Virus record (IMG/VR): IMGVR_UViG_2162886015_000009
Span: 1 to 24,218 of that record
Origin: a virus
Strand: one strand, 5' to 3'
DNA: 24,218 nt
In this document: piece by piece, positions 4,468-13,500 of the stretch
How positions within the stretch are numbered: the stretch's first letter is position 1
Layout: every line of letters begins with the position of its first letter
Program-made: the position numbers and the translations under genes
Notes under the pieces: generated by a model
The model's input: the letters and a program-made list of their open reading frames with translations, nothing else
The model's database searches: none
Told to the model about the DNA's origin: nothing

Positions 4468-6078
4468 ATGCCCACCCTGGATGAGCTCAAGCTGCAGCGC
4501 CTGCAGTACCTGCAGGAGCTGCAGTCCAAGGCTGCCGGCCTCAAGAAGGGCGTGGATCAGTACCTCCACGACCCGGTTGGCTTCATGCACGACTGCGTTG
4601 ACTGGGGTGAAGGCAACAGTGGCCTGACCTTCTACCAAGAGGACATCATGGCCCTCCTGGAGGAGAAGCGTCGCGTCTCCGTCCGTGGCCCCCACGGTCT
4701 CGGCAAGTCTGCCGTCTCCGCGCTCACCGTGCTCTGGTTCGCCATCACCCGTGACGCCGCCGGCGTCGACTGGAAGATCGTGACCACCGCGGGCGCCTGG
4801 CGTCAGCTCATCAACTACCTGTGGCCAGAGATCCGCAAGTGGTCGATGAAGCTCCGCTGGGAGAAGATCCGCAACCATCCGTTCAACGGCAGCGAGCTGC
4901 TGAACCTGGCGCTTCGTCTCAAGCATGGCAACGCCTTCGCGGCCGCTGCCTCGAACCCTCAGCTCATTGAGGGTGCCCACGCCGACTCTCTGCTCTTCGT
5001 CTACGATGAGTCCAAGGCCATCTTCGCCGGCACGTTCGACGCGTGTGAGGGTGCCTTCTCCGGCACCGGCGAGTCGTACGTCATGGCGCTCTCCACACCC
5101 GGCCCGCCACAGGGTCGCTTCTACGACATCCAGTCGAAGAAGCCGGGATACGAGGACTGGGCGGTCAAGCACGTCACGCTGGAAGAGTCCATGCGGGCCG
5201 GCCGTATCTCCCCGGAGTGGGCTGAGCAGCGCAAGCTCCAGTGGGGTGAGAACAGCGCCCTCTACCAGAACCGCGTCCTTGGTCAGTTCTACGCTGGCGA
5301 GGAAGACAGCGTCGTTCCTCTCAGCTGGGTGGAAGCGGCCAACGAGCGCTGGCACGAGTGGCAGCTCGGTGGCAAGGTCGACCCAGGCACGCCGCACACC
5401 CTGGGCGTAGACGTCGCCCGCAGCGGCAACGACAAGACCTGCTTCGCGATCCGGTGGGGACACGTCATCACCGAGATCCGCGACTACACTCACAACGACA
5501 CCATGGTCACCACTGGCCGCGTCCAGGGCATCCTGGAGAACGACCCGACCATGACCGCGATCGTCGACGTCGTCGGCGTGGGCGGTGGCGTTGTGGACCG
5601 CCTCCGCGAGATGAACGCGAAGGTGCAGCCCTTCACCGCGTCGGCTCGCAGTCGCAACCGCGACAAGACCGGTGAGCTCGGCTTCCTCAACACCAGGGCC
5701 GCCGCCTGGTGGAACCTGCGTGAGCTGCTTGACCCGTCAGCTGGCTCCGTCGTCTGTCTGCCACCCGATGACGATCTTCTGGGAGATCTTACGGCTCCAA
5801 AGGCCGCAGAGCCCCAGTCAGGTGGTAAGCTGAAGATCGAGTCGAAGGACGAGATCAAGAAGCGCATCGGTCGTTCCACAGACCGCGCCGACGCCGTCGT
5901 TCAGGCCTTCTGGACTGAGGCTGGCAGCTGGCACGACGCCTATGGCACAACCAAGTGCGACAGCTGCGGCCAGGCCTTCCTCACGAAGGTTGACGGCGTG
6001 GAGCGGATCAAGTGCCCGCATTGCGACGCTCTTGTCCTCGACGACGACGTTGACGACGAGGAGCCGACGGATGAATGA
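4468..6078 (+). CDS. terL: Terminase large subunit (ATPase/nuclease) with C-terminal zinc ribbon
   Basis: This 536-aa protein is the packaging motor. The ATPase half has a Walker A-like GPHGLGKS (residues 74-81), Walker B LLFVYDE (175-181) and a coupling-motif candidate ALSTPGPPQG (207-216). The RNase H-like nuclease half has GVDVARSG (D315), IVDVVGVGGG (D367) and STDRADAVVQAF (D472/D475), the usual acidic metal-binding triad. After the nuclease domain there is an extra ribbon, C497-x2-C500 ... C516-x2-C519 (KCDSC / KCPHC), and an acidic tail. The start at ATG 4468 follows AGGA (4457-4460), ten bases after terS ends. The stop overlaps the following start (ATG 6071). The Cys-rich tail is not part of the core fold. 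Confidence 0.95.
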   Translation: MPTLDELKLQRLQYLQELQSKAAGLKKGVDQYLHDPVGFMHDCVDWGEGNSGLTFYQEDIMALLEEKRRVSVRGPHGLGKSAVSALTVLWFAITRDAAGVDWKIVTTAGAWRQLINYLWPEIRKWSMKLRWEKIRNHPFNGSELLNLALRLKHGNAFAAAASNPQLIEGAHADSLLFVYDESKAIFAGTFDACEGAFSGTGESYVMALSTPGPPQGRFYDIQSKKPGYEDWAVKHVTLEESMRAGRISPEWAEQRKLQWGENSALYQNRVLGQFYAGEEDSVVPLSWVEAANERWHEWQLGGKVDPGTPHTLGVDVARSGNDKTCFAIRWGHVITEIRDYTHNDTMVTTGRVQGILENDPTMTAIVDVVGVGGGVVDRLREMNAKVQPFTASARSRNRDKTGELGFLNTRAAAWWNLRELLDPSAGSVVCLPPDDDLLGDLTAPKAAEPQSGGKLKIESKDEIKKRIGRSTDRADAVVQAFWTEAGSWHDAYGTTKCDSCGQAFLTKVDGVERIKCPHCDALVLDDDVDDEEPTDE

Positions 6079-6250
6079 CCAGATGTTCCACGGCACCCCG
6101 CGGCCACTGCCGCGGGTGCTCTTCTGCCACGTTCCCGCTCACTGGTGCGGCCGTCTCTGGACTGCCAACACCGTGGGTGAGTACGACGAGGCGCTCAAGG
6201 CACGAGTCGGCCACGAGCAGCTCTGCAGCGGTGCTCGGGGGATCGCGTGA
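6071..6250 (+). CDS. Hypothetical Cys/His-containing protein, 59 aa
   Basis: ATG 6071 lies inside the end of terL (8-base overlap) with GAGGAG eight bases upstream. The product starts MNDQMFHGTPRPLPRVLFCH and has a compact C19-H20...H24-x-C26 cluster (FCHVPAHWCGRLW), plus C52 near the end, compatible with a small zinc site. Its stop TGA overlaps the next GTG (6247-6250). Coupled spacing and shape suggest a real gene; function unknown. Confidence 0.65.
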   Translation: MNDQMFHGTPRPLPRVLFCHVPAHWCGRLWTANTVGEYDEALKARVGHEQLCSGARGIA

Positions 6251-6570
6251 CTGAGATCCCCGCACAGTCGCTCCCTGGCTGGATGCAGCCGGTGGCGATG
6301 CCTCGCCTCAGCGTCGAGGAGCAGCAAGCCGCTCGCGACATCTTCGAGGGCAAGGTGGAGGGCAAGTCAGCTTGCCACTACTGCGCCGGCATCCACGCCA
6401 CCGTCGCCAACCTGCCAGCCAGTCGTCAGCCGTGCCCGCGTGTTCGCCGCATTGAGTGGCACAGCGACGGCACCGTGCTCGTCCTTGAATACCAGCACCC
6501 TGGTGACTGGGCGGACGAGAACACGATCTTCCCTCACGACGTCTACGACGGTGAGGAAGAGACCACGTGA
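6247..6570 (+). CDS. Conserved phage hypothetical, 107 aa
   Basis: It starts at GTG 6247 in a GTGA overlap. The core reads ACHYCAGIHATVANLPASRQ, then PCPRVRRIEWHSDGTVLVLE, then a terminal IFPHDVYDG. The CHYC knuckle followed by PCPRV.RIEWH.DGT is a combination I recall from many actinophage genomes as a hypothetical protein next to terminase or portal genes. A single CxxC with one further Cys and several His could bind a metal. The stop overlaps the next GTG (6567-6570), so three small genes are translationally chained after terL. Confidence 0.75.
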   Translation: MTEIPAQSLPGWMQPVAMPRLSVEEQQAARDIFEGKVEGKSACHYCAGIHATVANLPASRQPCPRVRRIEWHSDGTVLVLEYQHPGDWADENTIFPHDVYDGEEETT

Positions 6571-6887
6571 GGTTCGTCTGCGACGTCTCCGAGGACAACG
6601 GCAACCTGGTCATCCTCGCTCTCAACCCGGTCACCAAGACCGAGGTCAAGATTTCTCCGCCTTTTCGCTGGGAAGCCAGCGAGGAGCTGGAGATCTTTGC
6701 CCGGAACTTCGACCTGTACTGCAACGTCTCGTGGCAGTTCGGGAAGCTTGATCCGAGCAAGGTGAACCCCTCAGCGTGGCCAAGGCGATCAGTCATCGAC
6801 GCCTTGAAGTTCGGTGAGGCGCTTCCACCACCACCATCACCACCATCATCACCCGATCGCGGCGAACGCGACGCGGTCACCGACTGA
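6567..6887 (+). CDS. Conserved phage hypothetical, 106 aa
   Basis: GTG 6567 is in a GTGA overlap with the upstream gene. The protein begins MRFVCDVSEDNGNLVILALN, a beta-rich start, and continues with an EELEIFARNFDLYCNVSW segment followed by KLDPSKVNPSAWPR. The C-terminus is a Pro/Ser tract (LPPPPSPPSSP) coded by a CCA/TCA trinucleotide run at about 6828-6852. Expansion or contraction of this run would not disturb the folded part. Function unknown. Confidence 0.75.
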   Translation: MRFVCDVSEDNGNLVILALNPVTKTEVKISPPFRWEASEELEIFARNFDLYCNVSWQFGKLDPSKVNPSAWPRRSVIDALKFGEALPPPPSPPSSPDRGERDAVTD

Positions 6888-6909
6888 CTAGAGCCTTCGA
6901 AAGAGGTTT

Positions 6910-9132
6910 GTGGCAGACCTTGAGCCAAGCGCACCGGTTCTTCCGGTGGTCATCTCCGCCAACGGCATGGGCCGTTACAACGACAACCGCAACGACGAGT
7001 GGCAGGAGGGCTTCCGCGACGTCCTCCACGGGCAGTCGGGCATCAACGCCAACGTCGGCTCCACGGGCCAGCGACTGCTCATCGGTCAGGACACCATCAA
7101 CCGCAACGTCGGTGACACGGGCCAGCGCATCATCGCCGGCCAGCGCATCACCGACGCGGAGATGAACGATGGCTTCCGTGACCTGAGTGGGGAGCACCTC
7201 AACCTCGCCAACGGTCAGCGCTTCACCGACCGTGCGGTCCAGGACGGCACGCAGGCTGGTCTGACCGGCCAGCGCTTCACCGACTCGCGCATCTCGAACG
7301 GCGTGGAGAACCTGTCCAACGGTCAGCGCTTCACGGACGCCCGCATCGCGGACGGCGTGGAGGGCCTCGGCCGTCAGGTCAACCAGGACGCCATGTACCT
7401 GAGTCGTGGCCAGCAGGCCACGGACGCCAACGTCAACCAGAACGCGTGGTGGGTCGACAACGACGTCAACCACGGGTTCCGCCACCTGTCGGGTGAGGTC
7501 AACGCCGTTGACCGTCACCTGGACGGCGAGATCGGCGAGGTCGGCGAGGCCGTCAACGGCAACGGTCGTTGGCTCGGTGACGGTCAGCGTCGCACGGACG
7601 ACAACGTCAACGCCAACGCGCGCTTCCTCGACCGCAACATCGACGAGGTCGACCGCGACGTTCTTCGCACCGGTCGCGAGAACGAGCGTGGCCAGCGCCT
7701 GACGGACGACAACGTCAACACCAACGCTCGCTGGGTGGAGCGGGGTCAGCACGACATCCACCGCCACATCGGCGAGGACGGTCGTGAAACCCGTCAGGAC
7801 GTTCGCGGCGAGGGCCGCGAGGTTCGTCGTGACGTCGGCGAGGTCGGCGAGGCTGTCAACAGCAGCGCTCGTTGGCTGCACGGTGGCCAGGACGCCAACA
7901 CTCGTTGGATCGGCGACCAGGTCAACTCGGACGCTCGCTGGCTCCACAGTGGTCAGGACGCGAACGCCTGGCGTCTCGCTCAGCAGGCTGGCGCTGACAC
8001 GCGCTACCTGGACCAGAACATCGACGCCGGTCGTCGGGACAACGAGCGCGGGTTCGGTCACACGAACCAGCACCTCTCGGACGCTGAGCGTCGCATCGAG
8101 AACCGCATCGGTGACAAGGTCGGCCACGTCGGCGAAGAGCTGGCGGAGTCCGTCGGCGACCTCGGTCGTCAGGGTGTCGACTCCGAGCGCCGCATTGAGG
8201 GTCGTCTGGCCCACAACGCGGAGGAGAACGCCGAGGACTTCTGCGAAGTCAACGAGAACCTCGGCAACGCCGAGCGTCGCCTGGGCAACAACGCGCGTGA
8301 CACCGCGCGGGAGACTCAGCTCCGCATCGCCGACACCGAGCGTCGCATCGAGCGTGGCGCCGACATGGCGGAGCTGCGTCAGACGAAGAACGCGGACGAC
8401 GCGGAGCGTCGCCTCCACGGTCAGATCGCCAGCCAGGTCACGCACAACCTCGAAGAGGTTGCGGAGCAGGTCGGCGACTTCGAGCGTCGCACCGCCTCCG
8501 ACTTCCGGGACACCGAGCGTCGCCTCGACAACCGCATCGACGCCTCCGAGCGTCGGGTGGAGGGCGTCGTTCGCCACAACCTGGAAGAGCTCAGCGAGCA
8601 GCTCGGCGATCACGACCGCCGTGCCTCCGAGCGTCTGGCGCAGATCGCGTGTGAGGTCGCCCACGAGGGCGACAAGACGCGCGGCCTGGTGGAGAAGGTC
8701 GAGCTCGAGGGTCGTCTCTACCTCCGTGACCGCGAGGACCGCACGCACGACCTGGTGCGCACCCTGGCGGACCGCAACCTCGACGAGATGCGCGGCTTCG
8801 AGCGTCGCACCTACGAGAACGAGGTCAAGACTCGCGACCTCATCCGCCACGAGTGGGAGGAGCACCGCGAGCGCGACTTCAACGTCGCCCTGGCGGACCG
8901 CAACCGCCTGCGCACGAAGATCGACATCCTCGAGGCCGAGGACCGCGAGTGGCGGCGTCGCCCCCACCACGGTGGCGGCAACATCAACGTGAACACCTAC
9001 GTTGAGGACGTCGTCGACGACCGGAACTTCCAGTCGCAGGCTCAGCGTCAGCGTCAGCGCTCGTTCCTCCAGGACGAGGACGTTCGCGTCGGCGGCCGTG
9101 GCGGCAACGGCGACCGCGGCATGACCGTCTGA
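6910..9132 (+). CDS. 740-aa repetitive alpha-helical rod protein (putative virion fibre/stalk)
   Basis: It starts at GTG 6910 shortly after AAGAGG (6901-6906). Nearly all of the protein is hydrophilic repeats. Residues about 102-153 carry three copies of an 18-residue unit beginning GQRFTD. Residues about 170-350 carry related units with NVN-NAR-(F/W)L and ARWLH-GQDAN motifs. Residues about 392-580 are built on ERR-(I/L/V) starts spaced 33, 29, 22, 22, 26, 11 and 11 residues apart, a mainly hendecad pattern. Spacings of 18 and 11 favour nearly straight coiled coils. The C-terminus is Gly/Asn-rich (GGGNINVNTYVEDVVDD) and then Gln/Arg-rich. There is no signal peptide and no enzyme motif. Its place between terL and the portal, followed by fibre-like genes, suggests a virion stalk or head fibre; this is inference. 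A scaffold or internal core protein is the alternative. Confidence 0.8.
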   Translation: MADLEPSAPVLPVVISANGMGRYNDNRNDEWQEGFRDVLHGQSGINANVGSTGQRLLIGQDTINRNVGDTGQRIIAGQRITDAEMNDGFRDLSGEHLNLANGQRFTDRAVQDGTQAGLTGQRFTDSRISNGVENLSNGQRFTDARIADGVEGLGRQVNQDAMYLSRGQQATDANVNQNAWWVDNDVNHGFRHLSGEVNAVDRHLDGEIGEVGEAVNGNGRWLGDGQRRTDDNVNANARFLDRNIDEVDRDVLRTGRENERGQRLTDDNVNTNARWVERGQHDIHRHIGEDGRETRQDVRGEGREVRRDVGEVGEAVNSSARWLHGGQDANTRWIGDQVNSDARWLHSGQDANAWRLAQQAGADTRYLDQNIDAGRRDNERGFGHTNQHLSDAERRIENRIGDKVGHVGEELAESVGDLGRQGVDSERRIEGRLAHNAEENAEDFCEVNENLGNAERRLGNNARDTARETQLRIADTERRIERGADMAELRQTKNADDAERRLHGQIASQVTHNLEEVAEQVGDFERRTASDFRDTERRLDNRIDASERRVEGVVRHNLEELSEQLGDHDRRASERLAQIACEVAHEGDKTRGLVEKVELEGRLYLRDREDRTHDLVRTLADRNLDEMRGFERRTYENEVKTRDLIRHEWEEHRERDFNVALADRNRLRTKIDILEAEDREWRRRPHHGGGNINVNTYVEDVVDDRNFQSQAQRQRQRSFLQDEDVRVGGRGGNGDRGMTV
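7213..7368 (+). repeat. Three 18-codon repeats starting GQRFTD
   Basis: GQRFTD occurs at residues 102, 120 and 138 of the rod protein, exactly 18 codons apart, with a following (V/I)xxG position. Eighteen residues equal five turns of an ideal alpha helix, so the side chains repeat on one face without supercoil. A looser GQR-ITD copy lies upstream at residues 78-82. Confidence 0.75.
8080..8650 (+). repeat. Hendecad (11-residue) repeat block
   Basis: ERR-I/L/V/T motifs recur at spacings of 33, 29, 22, 22, 26, 11 and 11 residues. The clearest units are ERRTASDFRDT and ERRLDNRIDAS, each 11 residues long. HNLEE-(V/L)-EQ-(V/L)GD appears twice about 45 residues apart. The block marks a right-handed or straight coiled-coil section. 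Confidence 0.7.
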
Positions 9133-9148
9133 TCGGGAGACACTCAAC

Positions 9149-9502
9149 ATGGCTCTCGTGACGGACGTCGCATACGCGTCCACCAACAGCACGCTGGTCA
9201 CCGATGACGCGTGGGTCTCCCTCGTGGGCGGTCCACTCCCCGTCGTCGGTCTGGGCTTCGTCGTGCAGCTCCAGGGCTACGTCCTGGGTCTCACGGAGGA
9301 CTCCTCCGTTCGGTTTGTCATCGACGGCACCGAGGTGGTCAAGGCACCACCGGAGTTCCCGCTGATGTACATGCAGCTGCTCACCGTCGGCCCTCACACC
9401 GTGGACTTCCAGGCCATGGTGACCGAGGACAGTGAGCAGGAGCAGGCTGGTCCCCGCGGATTCAGCGTCGTGGACCTCGGTCCCGACCTGGTCCTTCCGT
9501 AG
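9149..9502 (+). CDS. Hypothetical beta-rich protein, 117 aa
   Basis: ATG 9149 follows GGGAGA (9135-9140), 16 bases after the rod gene. The product begins MALVTDVAYASTNSTLVTDD and is almost all predicted strand: WVSLVGGPLPVVGLGFVVQL, then VRFVIDGTEVVKAP, then HTVDFQAMVTED. The layout suggests a beta sandwich such as a fibre head, chaperone or decoration domain. There is no membrane segment or signal. A strong hairpin follows the stop. Position implies it works with the rod protein; not proven. Confidence 0.7.
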   Translation: MALVTDVAYASTNSTLVTDDAWVSLVGGPLPVVGLGFVVQLQGYVLGLTEDSSVRFVIDGTEVVKAPPEFPLMYMQLLTVGPHTVDFQAMVTEDSEQEQAGPRGFSVVDLGPDLVLP

Positions 9503-9510
9503 TACGTGAC

Positions 9511-9545
9511 GTGGCCGGCGAGAGCGTCTCCCTCTCGCCGGCCAC
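9511..9545 (+). terminator. Perfect 14-bp GC hairpin, probable terminator
   Basis: GTGGCCGGCGAGAG (9511-9524) and CTCTCGCCGGCCAC (9532-9545) pair perfectly with a 7-base loop. It lies eight bases after the TAG of the 117-aa gene and just before the AAAGGAG site of the next gene. There is no T-run. It probably acts as a partial terminator or mRNA 3'-end stabiliser inside the late operon. Confidence 0.6.
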
Positions 9546-9572
9546 GCCCACCTGACTGAAAGGAGAACCGGC

Positions 9573-9941
9573 ATGCTGCTTCCGAACAACTACACTATCG
9601 TGGCGGCGGCTGGCTCTCAGTGGTCGGCTCTCTTCACCGTCTACGATGACGATGGCACCCTTGCCGACCTCACCAACAAGGTCTTCGAGATGGTTGTCCG
9701 CGACCGACTTGGCGTCTCCAGTCGCGTCACCTTCTCCGTCAACAGCACCGCGTCCACCGCATACGGTACGATCATCCCCAACACCGTGAACTCCACGCTT
9801 GAGGTCGTCGTCACGTCCGCGGCAACGAACCTGATCGTGGAGGGCGGCGGCCCGTACACGCTCTGGATGGATCAGAACCTGGCAGACGCCACGGCTCTGG
9901 TCACCGGCACGTTCTTCGCCAACCCCGTCGCGAACCCGTAG
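9573..9941 (+). CDS. Fibre-associated beta-domain protein, 122 aa
   Basis: ATG 9573 is seven bases after AGGAG (in AAAGGAGAA, 9559-9567). The sequence reads LPNNYTIVAAAGSQWSALFT, then VYDDDGTLADLTNKVFEMVV, and ends GGPYTLWMDQN...ALVTGTFFANPVANP. The pattern of an opening IxxGx-W, then DLT...F.M.VRD, then YT/LxxD and a final G.F...P resembles the BppU-type N-terminal domains that anchor phage fibres to the virion. It is followed after nine bases by a fibre-like gene. Assignment to that fold is by pattern only; function as an adaptor is inferred. Confidence 0.6.
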   Translation: MLLPNNYTIVAAAGSQWSALFTVYDDDGTLADLTNKVFEMVVRDRLGVSSRVTFSVNSTASTAYGTIIPNTVNSTLEVVVTSAATNLIVEGGGPYTLWMDQNLADATALVTGTFFANPVANP

Positions 9942-9950
9942 GGAGCAGCA

Positions 9951-10514
9951 GTGGTCAACGTCACCGTCACCACCGGCGGCACCAGTGGCCCACGCGGCAA
10001 CACGATCCTCAGCGGCACCGGTGCCCCGAGTAACGTCGTCGGCTTCGACGGCGACTACTACATGGACGGCGCCAACTACCCCGCCAGCATCGTGCTCTAC
10101 GGCCCCAAGGCGGCCGGCGCCTGGCCCGTCACCGGTGTCACACTCGCCAACGGCACCGGCCTGGCGGTAGGTGGCGACCTCAACGGTGCGCTGCCCAACC
10201 CGACGGTCGTGACCACGCACCTGACGGCGGCGCTTCCGGTGGCTCAGGGTGGCACCGGCTCGCAGACCAAGAACTTCGTGGACCTCACCACCGATCAGAA
10301 CATCGGCGGCAACAAGACCTTCTCCGCCTACACGGTCGTTGAGAGTGGCCAGGTAAACGGTGACTTCCGGTTCTTCGGCACCGCTGGCTTCTTTGGTGCC
10401 GCGGGCATCGCTCGGCAGACGGTGACCGGCGCGAAGGGTGGCAACGCGGCGCTGGCCTCGCTGATCACCGCTCTGGCGGCCTTCGGACTGATCACGGACA
10501 ACACAACCGCGTGA
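9951..10514 (+). CDS. Fibre-like virion protein, 187 aa
   Basis: GTG 9951 follows GGGAGCAG. The N-terminal region has GPRGNTILSGTGAPSN, then GFDGDYYMDGANYPASIVLY and GPKAAGAWP. This GPxG...GtG.P....G..GDYY.D.....LYGPK..G.WP signature is common next to collagen-like stretches in phage tail fibres. The middle carries GGDLNGALPNPTV and LPVAQGGTGSQ, and FVDLTTDQNIGGNKTFS, all typical of fibre shaft domains. The C-terminus (NAALASLITALAAFGLITDN) is helical. It is short for a receptor-binding fibre and lies within head genes, so a head fibre or short appendage is plausible. Confidence 0.7.
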   Translation: MVNVTVTTGGTSGPRGNTILSGTGAPSNVVGFDGDYYMDGANYPASIVLYGPKAAGAWPVTGVTLANGTGLAVGGDLNGALPNPTVVTTHLTAALPVAQGGTGSQTKNFVDLTTDQNIGGNKTFSAYTVVESGQVNGDFRFFGTAGFFGAAGIARQTVTGAKGGNAALASLITALAAFGLITDNTTA

Positions 10515-10546
10515 GCTTGTCGTGGGCTGCCACGGCAGTTAAGCGT

Positions 10547-10552
10547 TATAAT
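10547..10552 (+). promoter_or_regulatory. TATAAT -10-like element before the portal gene
   Basis: TATAATCGGCG (10547 on) lies about 20 bases ahead of the portal start in the only real gap between these modules. No matching -35 is visible. The same TATAATC sequence precedes terS (3801). Confidence 0.35.
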
Positions 10553-10572
10553 CGGCGAAGAAGGGGGTGACC

Positions 10573-13500
10573 GTGGCCAAGCGCGGATCCATCATCAGCA
10601 GTGCCAAGCACATCCCAGGCGGTGCCCGGCCGACCAGTGCGCCACAGGGTGGCGGCCCCAACTTCGGCTCGATCTCGCCACTGGCACGCTCGCTGGATAC
10701 CGGCAGCAGTGGCGGCGGCTCCTGGAACAACTCGTACGGTGGCTTCCTGCCCCGTCCGACCGACGCCTTCACTGAGGGCGCGTTCGGTCCGTTCAGCCCG
10801 ATCCTCCCGGTGCCCGTTGACGCCCCTCCCCCGGGCGCTGAGCGGGCCGAGCCGAGGCGCGAGGAGTACCGGGTTGGCTGGAACCTCCCAGTCGGTCAGC
10901 CGGGCACAGAGGGCATCAAGCTCGCTGACTTCTCGACCCTGCGCACCCTGGCGGACCTCTACTCCGTGGCTCGTGCGTGCATCCAGCTCCGCAAGTCGGA
11001 GATCCGTGGCCTCGAGTGGGACATCATGCCCACATCCGACGCCGCGAAGCGCATGCGCAACGATCACGACGCCATGCGAGACTTCGGTGAGCGACGCGAG
11101 AAGGCCGTCAAGTTCTTCCGCCGCCCCGACCCCGACTACTTCTCGTGGAACAGCTGGATCGACGCCGTCCTCGAAGAGGTCTTCGTCTTCGACGCGCTGT
11201 CCATCCTGATCCGCCCAAAGTGGCTCAAGGGCCGCGGCAAGGGTCTCCTGGGCAGCGACCTGGACAGCCTGAACCTGATCAGCGGCCCGACCATCCGACC
11301 GCTGTACGACATCAACGGTGGCTTCCCCCGACCACCGGCACCGGCGTATCAGCAGTATCTCTACGGCGTGCCGCGCTCAGACCTCATGACGATGATCACG
11401 CAGCGCGACATCGAGCAGGCCGGCCTCAGCGGCTCGGAGCTGAAGCAGTTCCGTGGCGATCAGATGCTCTACCTGCCGATGGTGCCGCGACGCTGGACGC
11501 CATACGGCTTCCCGCCCATCGAGCGTGCACTCATCCCGGTCATGTCAGGCCTTCAGAAGCAGGCCTACCAGCTGGACTACTTCCGTGAGGGCACCGTCCC
11601 CGCGGTCTTCGTCTCGCCGGGTGGCAGCAACCAGAACATGACACCGAACCAGATCCGCGAGCTTCAGGACGCTCTCAACGCGATCGCCGGTGACCCAGCG
11701 TGGAAGCACAAGATCATCGTGCTGCCTGCCGACTCGCAGGTCCACCCGCAGAAGAACGCGCAGATCGCCGACCAGTTCGACGAGATCGTCATGAACCAGG
11801 TCTGCATGGCGTTCGACGTGCAGCCGATGGAGCTCGGCATCATGCCGAAGGTCAGCGCCACGGTCTCTCCCGGCGCGGCCAATCAGATGAGCAAGGCCAC
11901 GCAGGACATCCAGGAGCGCAAGGCCACCAAGCCGATCCTGACCTTCCTGGCCGACATCATGACCAGCGTGCTCCACAACATCGCCGGCCAGGAAGACATG
12001 CGCTTCGTCTTTGAGGGCCTGGAGGCGGAGGACGACGAGGCGCTCAAGACTGAGCTCCTGGTCAAGCAGATCGGTGCCGGTCTTCGCTCCATCGATGAAG
12101 GCCGCGAGGAGCTCAACCTGCAGCCGTGGGGTCTCCCCGAGACCTCCGACCCAGGTTGGTCCACGCCAAACGGCTGGGTGCCGCTGGTCGAGGCCACGGA
12201 GGCACGTCTCACCGACGCTCTCACCGGGCCACTCATGGAGTTGCCCGAGGGTGCGTCTCGCGCCACGCAAATGCTCACCGGTGCCGCGCCGCAGGGCATG
12301 CCACCAAGCCAGCAGGCGATCGGTTACGTGCCGCCAACCGCTCCTGGTGCTGCGGACAAGCCCGGCAAGACGCCGCCGGAAGCGGGCACCGCTCCGTCAG
12401 CCAGCGCTGCTGGTCTGAAGCCGCGTGTCAACCCCGCCATCTCGCGTCGTCCTGGTGCCATGGGCACGGGGCAGAGCACGGCGGCAGCCACGCCTGGTCA
12501 CTCCGCGGCGGGTGGCAGCAAGACACCCGCCAAGGACGACGACAAGACGAAGCCTGCAGCCAAGAAGCCGGCGGCCTCGCCCGGCAAGGCCAAGGCGATC
12601 GAGTCTGAGCTGGACGCTCTCAGCCGCCACGTGCGGAAGGGCCGCATGCTCTCCACCTGGACGCCTCGTCACGTCAGCCACAGTCTGCTCGCCCGCATCG
12701 CGGAGGCAAACGTGGAGGGCGGCGACATCGGCATCGCGATCAGCGTCGTCAAGGCGACTCGTCGAGTCGACATCGACGGTCAGACCGTCTGGCTCGACCA
12801 GGATCTCAACCAGATGGAGAACGCCGCTGGCGGCGGTGGTCGGGTCTTCCCGGCTCACGACGTTGACGACACGGAGGTGCCGGGAGGCACCCCTGGCTCC
12901 ACAGCCGGTGGCGAGCCACCTCGCTGGGCGCCCGCTGAGGGCACCAGCTCGGGTGACACTCGCAGCCAAGGCACGTTCGCTCACCACCCTGAGGGTGGGA
13001 ACGACGCCGCCATGCCGCCTGGGCGAAGCCGTCCAGGCAGTCAGGGCGGTGGCCCCAGCATGCCGAACGTGGACGTCTGGCCGCGCGTTGAGGGCGGCCC
13101 GGGTGGCGGTCGAGACCAGGCTGGCGTGAGCAGCCCACCCGGCGCCGTCAAGGGCGTCTTCGGTGGCGCCCCAGCGGCTGAGGTCATCGCCGTCATGTCC
13201 AAGAACTTCCCGGGCAAGGCGATCAAGTGGGTCAAGGACGCGAAGTGGACGCGGGAGATCGTGCCGCTCCACGACGTGGACTTCGACGGGGAGGCCAGCT
13301 GGGCCGCCCATCACAACACCGCTCACGTCCAGGAGTTCGTCGACAAGCTGAACAGTGGCAAGCGACTCAAGCCGGCCATCCTGGTCAGCGTCCCCGGCAA
13401 GCATCGTCTGCGGATCGTGGACGGTCATCACCGTGCCTTGGCCTACCGTCAGCTCGGCAAGCCGATCGACGCCTTCGTGGGAGCCGTCCCCGACGGTGAC

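Noticed and set aside
3754-5493. Long minus-strand open frame over terS/terL (others at 12397-14208, 14462-17104 and 17158-19506)
   Set aside because: All are shadows of recognised plus-strand genes (terminase, portal, protease, capsid) caused by base composition, and none has a family-like sequence.
6828-6852. Run of CAC/CAT codons (poly-His) in a shifted frame
   Set aside because: In the supported frame the same bases encode a Pro/Ser tail. The His reading needs a frame change with no signal, so it is taken as a by-product of a trinucleotide run.
6877-9201. 774-aa open frame on the minus strand
   Set aside because: It mirrors the rod gene. The G/C-ending codons of the plus-strand gene remove stops from the opposite strand. 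The product is Val/Asp/Leu-rich low complexity with no sensible motif, and the plus-strand reading has clear repeats and a ribosome binding site.
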